Shown here: piece after piece, positions 51,054 to 53,168 of the stretch
Layout: each line of letters begins with the position of its first letter
Position numbering within the stretch: the first letter of the stretch is position 1
Assembly (NCBI GenBank): GCA_031253495.1
Contig: JAIRWC010000038.1
Coordinates: 1-53,168 of the forward strand
Direction of reading: 5' to 3'
Length of the DNA: 53,168 nucleotides
Source of the DNA: Oscillospiraceae bacterium
GTDB lineage: Bacteria > Bacillota > Clostridia > Oscillospirales > Ruminococcaceae
Program-made: the position numbers and the translations under genes
The notes under the pieces: generated by a model
What the model saw: the letters and a program-made list of their open reading frames with translations, nothing else
Told to the model about the DNA's origin: nothing
Database searches by the model: none

Positions 51054-51873
51054 GGCAATCCTCCAAATTCAACAATCTTTTCGCGTTCTCGCATAAGATT
51101 TTCTCTCTGGCGCGGTCGTCAAGCCCGAGCCCGTCGAACCGTTCAATCTCCCCTTTTATGTCCCACATGGGATAATCCGTCCCGAACAGCACTTTATCCT
51201 CGCCGTAGGCGGCTATGTATTCGCGCGCCTTTTCGGGGCTCAACGCGTAAAGCGAGCTTGAAACGTCGACGTAAACGTTTTCCCGCCCCGCCAATTCCCG
51301 AACGGCGTCGCCCCATTCCGACCAGCCGCCGAAGTGCGCGGCGACGACGGTCATCTTCGGGAAGCGGTTAAGCGCGTTCGCTATGCGCTTCGGCGAGGAA
51401 TAGGGATACCTCGGGTCCCCCGCGTGGAACAGCACGGGCAGCCTGCCGTCTATCGCTTCATAAATCTTGTACGCCCGCGCGCCGTCCGCCTCAAATTCCT
51501 GAAAGTCGGGGTGAAGCTTAACCCCTTTCAAGCCCAACCGCATGGCGCGGTTAATCTCGTTATCGAGCGAAACCTCGCCCATATCGGGGTGAAGCGAGCA
51601 AAACCCCGTAAAAAATCCGTTTGAAGCCGCCGCGCTTTCGCTTATAAAGCTGTTTATGTTTTCAACCTGTTCCGTCTTTGTGGCGACGGAGCAGATTAAA
51701 CAGCCCGAAACCCCGTTTTTGCGGCAGGCGCGCCTTAAGGCGCCCGCCGTGCCGTCGAACGCGACGGGCATACCGTAAAAGCCGCTTATGCCGGCGGACG
51801 CCTTTTCGGCTATTTTATCGGGGAAAATATGGGTATGGCTGTCAAAAATTTTCACATCACGTTTCGCGCACAT
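51043..51873 (-). CDS. Amidohydrolase family 2 (TIM-barrel metal hydrolase)
   Basis: Predicted 276 residues. DSHTHIFPDKIAEKA near the N terminus (HxH), LKGVKLHPDFQEFEAD (Lys and His), LFHAGDPRYP (His), VAAHFGGWSEW (His) and LFGTDYPMWD (Asp), all amidohydrolase metal ligands, so it should bind metal. Similar enzymes are decarboxylases or lactone/ester hydrolases; the substrate is unknown. It is first of a three-gene minus-strand group. The promoter 51880-51908 ends only six bases before ATG 51873, and no Shine-Dalgarno is seen, so the mRNA may be leaderless. Confidence 0.85.
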   Translation of the reverse strand: MCAKRDVKIFDSHTHIFPDKIAEKASAGISGFYGMPVAFDGTAGALRRACRKNGVSGCLICSVATKTEQVENINSFISESAAASNGFFTGFCSLHPDMGEVSLDNEINRAMRLGLKGVKLHPDFQEFEADGARAYKIYEAIDGRLPVLFHAGDPRYPYSSPKRIANALNRFPKMTVVAAHFGGWSEWGDAVRELAGRENVYVDVSSSLYALSPEKAREYIAAYGEDKVLFGTDYPMWDIKGEIERFDGLGLDDRAREKILCENAKRLLNLEDCHVF

Positions 51874-51879
51874 ACAACC

Positions 51880-51908
51880 AGTTTAGCATATTTTGTGAAA
51901 AATCACAA
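51880..51908 (-). promoter_or_regulatory. Extended -10 promoter giving a probable leaderless mRNA
   Basis: Minus strand TTGTGA (51903-51908), 17-base spacer, TAAACT (51880-51885) preceded by TGC. The distance from the -10 box to ATG 51873 is six bases, so transcription would start at or next to the A of the ATG. Confidence 0.5.
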
Positions 51909-51926
51909 GGACTTTTCATAAATTTG

Positions 51927-51955
51927 TTGACTAACCCCGCGAATTTTGTTATAAT
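51927..51955 (+). promoter_or_regulatory. Sigma-A-type promoter of pyrB
   Basis: TTGACT (51927-51932), 17-base spacer, TATAAT (51950-51955). The leader is only ~23 bases, leaving no space for a PyrR attenuator. Confidence 0.75.
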
Positions 51956-51984
51956 TAATGAAAAACACGAAGGAGCGAACGAAA

Positions 51985-53049
51985 ATGTACAGCCATTTGA
52001 TTGATTTGAACGACTATTCGGTGGAACAGTGGAACGAGATTATCAAACTTGCCCGGGATATCAAGAGCAACCCACATATTTACGAGGGGGCGTGCACGGG
52101 TAAAATAATGGGGACGCTTTTTTACGAACCCAGCACGAGGACGCAGATGAGCTTCCAAAGCGCCATGTTAAGGCTCGGCGGCGGTATAATCGGGTTTGAC
52201 AATCCCCAGACCTCCAGTATCGCCAAGGGCGAAAACCTTAAGGACACCACGAAAACCGTAAGCGGCTATTCCGATATCATGGTAATGCGCCACCATCTGG
52301 AAGGCGCGGCGAAAGCCGCCGCGCTCACCGCCGACTGCCCCGTCGTGAACGCGGGCGACGGGGGGCATCTGCACCCCACGCAGACGCTTACCGATTTGCT
52401 CACGCTGACCGCGGAAAAGCGCCTTACCGATTTGAACATCGGGGTTTGCGGCGATTTGAAAAACGGCAGGACCGTCCATTCGCTTGTCCGCGCCCTGTCG
52501 AAATACGAGGGGAACAAATTCACGTTTATCTCGACCAAGGCCCTCGGCCTTCCGGAATACATAAGGAAAGAGCTTATCGAGGGCGGGGCGGAATGCGCGG
52601 ACGTTTCATCCATTGAAGAGGCTTTGCTTGATTTGGACGTTTTGTACATGACGCGCATACAAAAAGAAAGGTTCGCGAGCGACGAGGAATACGAACGGCA
52701 AAAAGACGTGTTCGTCCTGAACGCGCGCAAGCTGAAGGCGGCGAAAAAAGACCTCGCCGTACTGCATCCGCTTCCGAGGGTCGATGAAATAACCCACGAG
52801 GTTGACGGCGACCCCCGCGCCTTGTACTTCAAGCAGGCGAATTACGGTATGTACGCGAGGATGGCGCTGATTCTGATAATACTGAACTATGACGGCTTTA
52901 AGCCCAAACCCCTTTTCGAAGGGGAAAGCGGCGGGTTGAAGTGCGCGAACAAGCGTTGCATCGTCAATAACGAGAAAGGGCTTAAACAAAGTTTTGTCGG
53001 CGGGAGCGACGTCCTCGTATGCGAATATTGCGAGGAGCGCGTCATATAG
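51985..53049 (+). CDS. pyrB: Aspartate carbamoyltransferase with a C-terminal PyrI-like zinc tail
   Basis: Predicted 354 residues, about 45 longer than typical PyrB (~310). It makes carbamoyl-aspartate in pyrimidine synthesis. Carbamoyl-phosphate motif FYEPSTRTQMSF (Ser50-Thr-Arg-Thr53), then the HPTQTLTDLLT loop, GDLKNGRTVHSLVRALS, and HPLPRVDEI. The extra tail has Cys320-x4-Cys325-x20-Cys346-x2-Cys349 with CANKRCIVN and VCEYCEERVI, the same pattern as the zinc domain of the regulatory chain PyrI (CPNSNC...CKYC), without PyrI's nucleotide-binding domain. ATG 51985 follows AAGGAGC; an earlier in-frame ATG lies at the transcription start and is not used. Confidence 0.95.
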   Translation: MYSHLIDLNDYSVEQWNEIIKLARDIKSNPHIYEGACTGKIMGTLFYEPSTRTQMSFQSAMLRLGGGIIGFDNPQTSSIAKGENLKDTTKTVSGYSDIMVMRHHLEGAAKAAALTADCPVVNAGDGGHLHPTQTLTDLLTLTAEKRLTDLNIGVCGDLKNGRTVHSLVRALSKYEGNKFTFISTKALGLPEYIRKELIEGGAECADVSSIEEALLDLDVLYMTRIQKERFASDEEYERQKDVFVLNARKLKAAKKDLAVLHPLPRVDEITHEVDGDPRALYFKQANYGMYARMALILIILNYDGFKPKPLFEGESGGLKCANKRCIVNNEKGLKQSFVGGSDVLVCEYCEERVI

Positions 53050-53076
53050 CGAAAAACGAAATATTTCAAAAAAGGC

Positions 53077-53105
53077 TTGTTTTCCGTCTTGGCTTGTGTT
53101 ATAAT
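53077..53105 (+). promoter_or_regulatory. Promoter of a gene beyond the right edge
   Basis: TTGTTT (53077-53082), 17-base spacer, TATAAT (53100-53105). No coding start is visible before the window ends. Confidence 0.5.
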
Positions 53106-53146
53106 CTTTTAAAATGAAAACTCCCGAAAAGTTTTCGTTTTAAAAG
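53106..53146. repeat. 17-bp-arm palindrome at the putative transcription start
   Basis: CTTTTAAAATGAAAACT (53106-53122) and AGTTTTCGTTTTAAAAG (53130-53146), one mismatch in 17, loop CCCGAAA. It begins immediately after the -10 box at 53100-53105, so it could be an operator or a 5' hairpin. It differs from repeat families 1-3. Confidence 0.6.
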
Positions 53147-53168
53147 GGTTTCCGCCGCGTCGTATCGG

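Overview
The window looks like a chromosomal segment of an uncultured, moderately GC-rich Bacillota (class Clostridia, gut type). The main evidence is the conserved block asp23-nusB-xseA-xseB-(divergent PAP2)-dxs-tlyA-nadK-argR-recN. Supporting evidence: clostridial-type secreted proteins (DUF6273, CAP/Fn3, DUF6033), GGAGG-type ribosome binding sites, TTGACA-17-TATAAT promoters, ECF-transporter and OadG-like genes, and frequent TTG and GTG starts. Two textbook sigma-28 (SigD/FliA) promoters and a CheX-like protein suggest a motile cell. No spoIIIA, spoIVB or spo0A gene flanks the asp23-recN block where spore formers usually carry them, so the lineage may not sporulate (inference).

Layout. 1-2645: a frameshifted secreted DUF6273 protein that runs off the left edge, divergent from a SEC-C motif protein. 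2726-9323: a branched-chain amino acid operon, ilvB-ilvN-cimA-leuC-leuD-leuB, which makes 2-oxobutanoate for isoleucine from pyruvate through citramalate. 9363-15859: secA, a decayed lipoprotein gene, a class A penicillin-binding protein and nagB. 15910-18640: a pilin-like protein, an ECF S component, a ComEA-like protein and a sigma-28-controlled DUF5610-like protein. 18796-29799 (minus strand): two tandem paralogous membrane proteins, recN, a DMT-type permease, argR, nadK, a CAP-domain protein, tlyA, dxs, PAP2-like, xseB, xseA, nusB and asp23. 29956-32767 (minus): MATE pump, OadG-like and CheX-like genes. 32905-38507 (plus): a membrane protein, CmpB-type permease, HD protein, dCMP deaminase, a degenerate DRE-TIM-like protein, a VanY-type carboxypeptidase and YicC. 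38539-39318: the second sigma-28 gene (DUF6033-like). 39419-41808: rpmG-secE-nusG-rplK-rplA. 41826-43964 (minus): an ECF-like sigma factor with a membrane-anchored partner. Then lepA (plus); a small zinc ribbon, tgt, an S51-like protein, a vWA lipoprotein, a large membrane protein and an amidohydrolase (minus); and pyrB with a PyrI-like zinc tail (plus).

The intergenic DNA is the most unusual part. It holds at least four families of short dispersed repeats: a GGCAATTCCGC hairpin, a TTAAACGAGAAAC element, a 39-bp AT-rich palindrome, and a ~73-bp leader duplicated upstream of two unrelated start codons. The promoter of the ribosomal-protein operon lies inside the loop of a terminator. I see no tRNA, rRNA, CRISPR array, insertion sequence or prophage. 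No gene-free stretch exceeds 300 bases, apart from the region around the decayed lipoprotein gene at 12130-12665.
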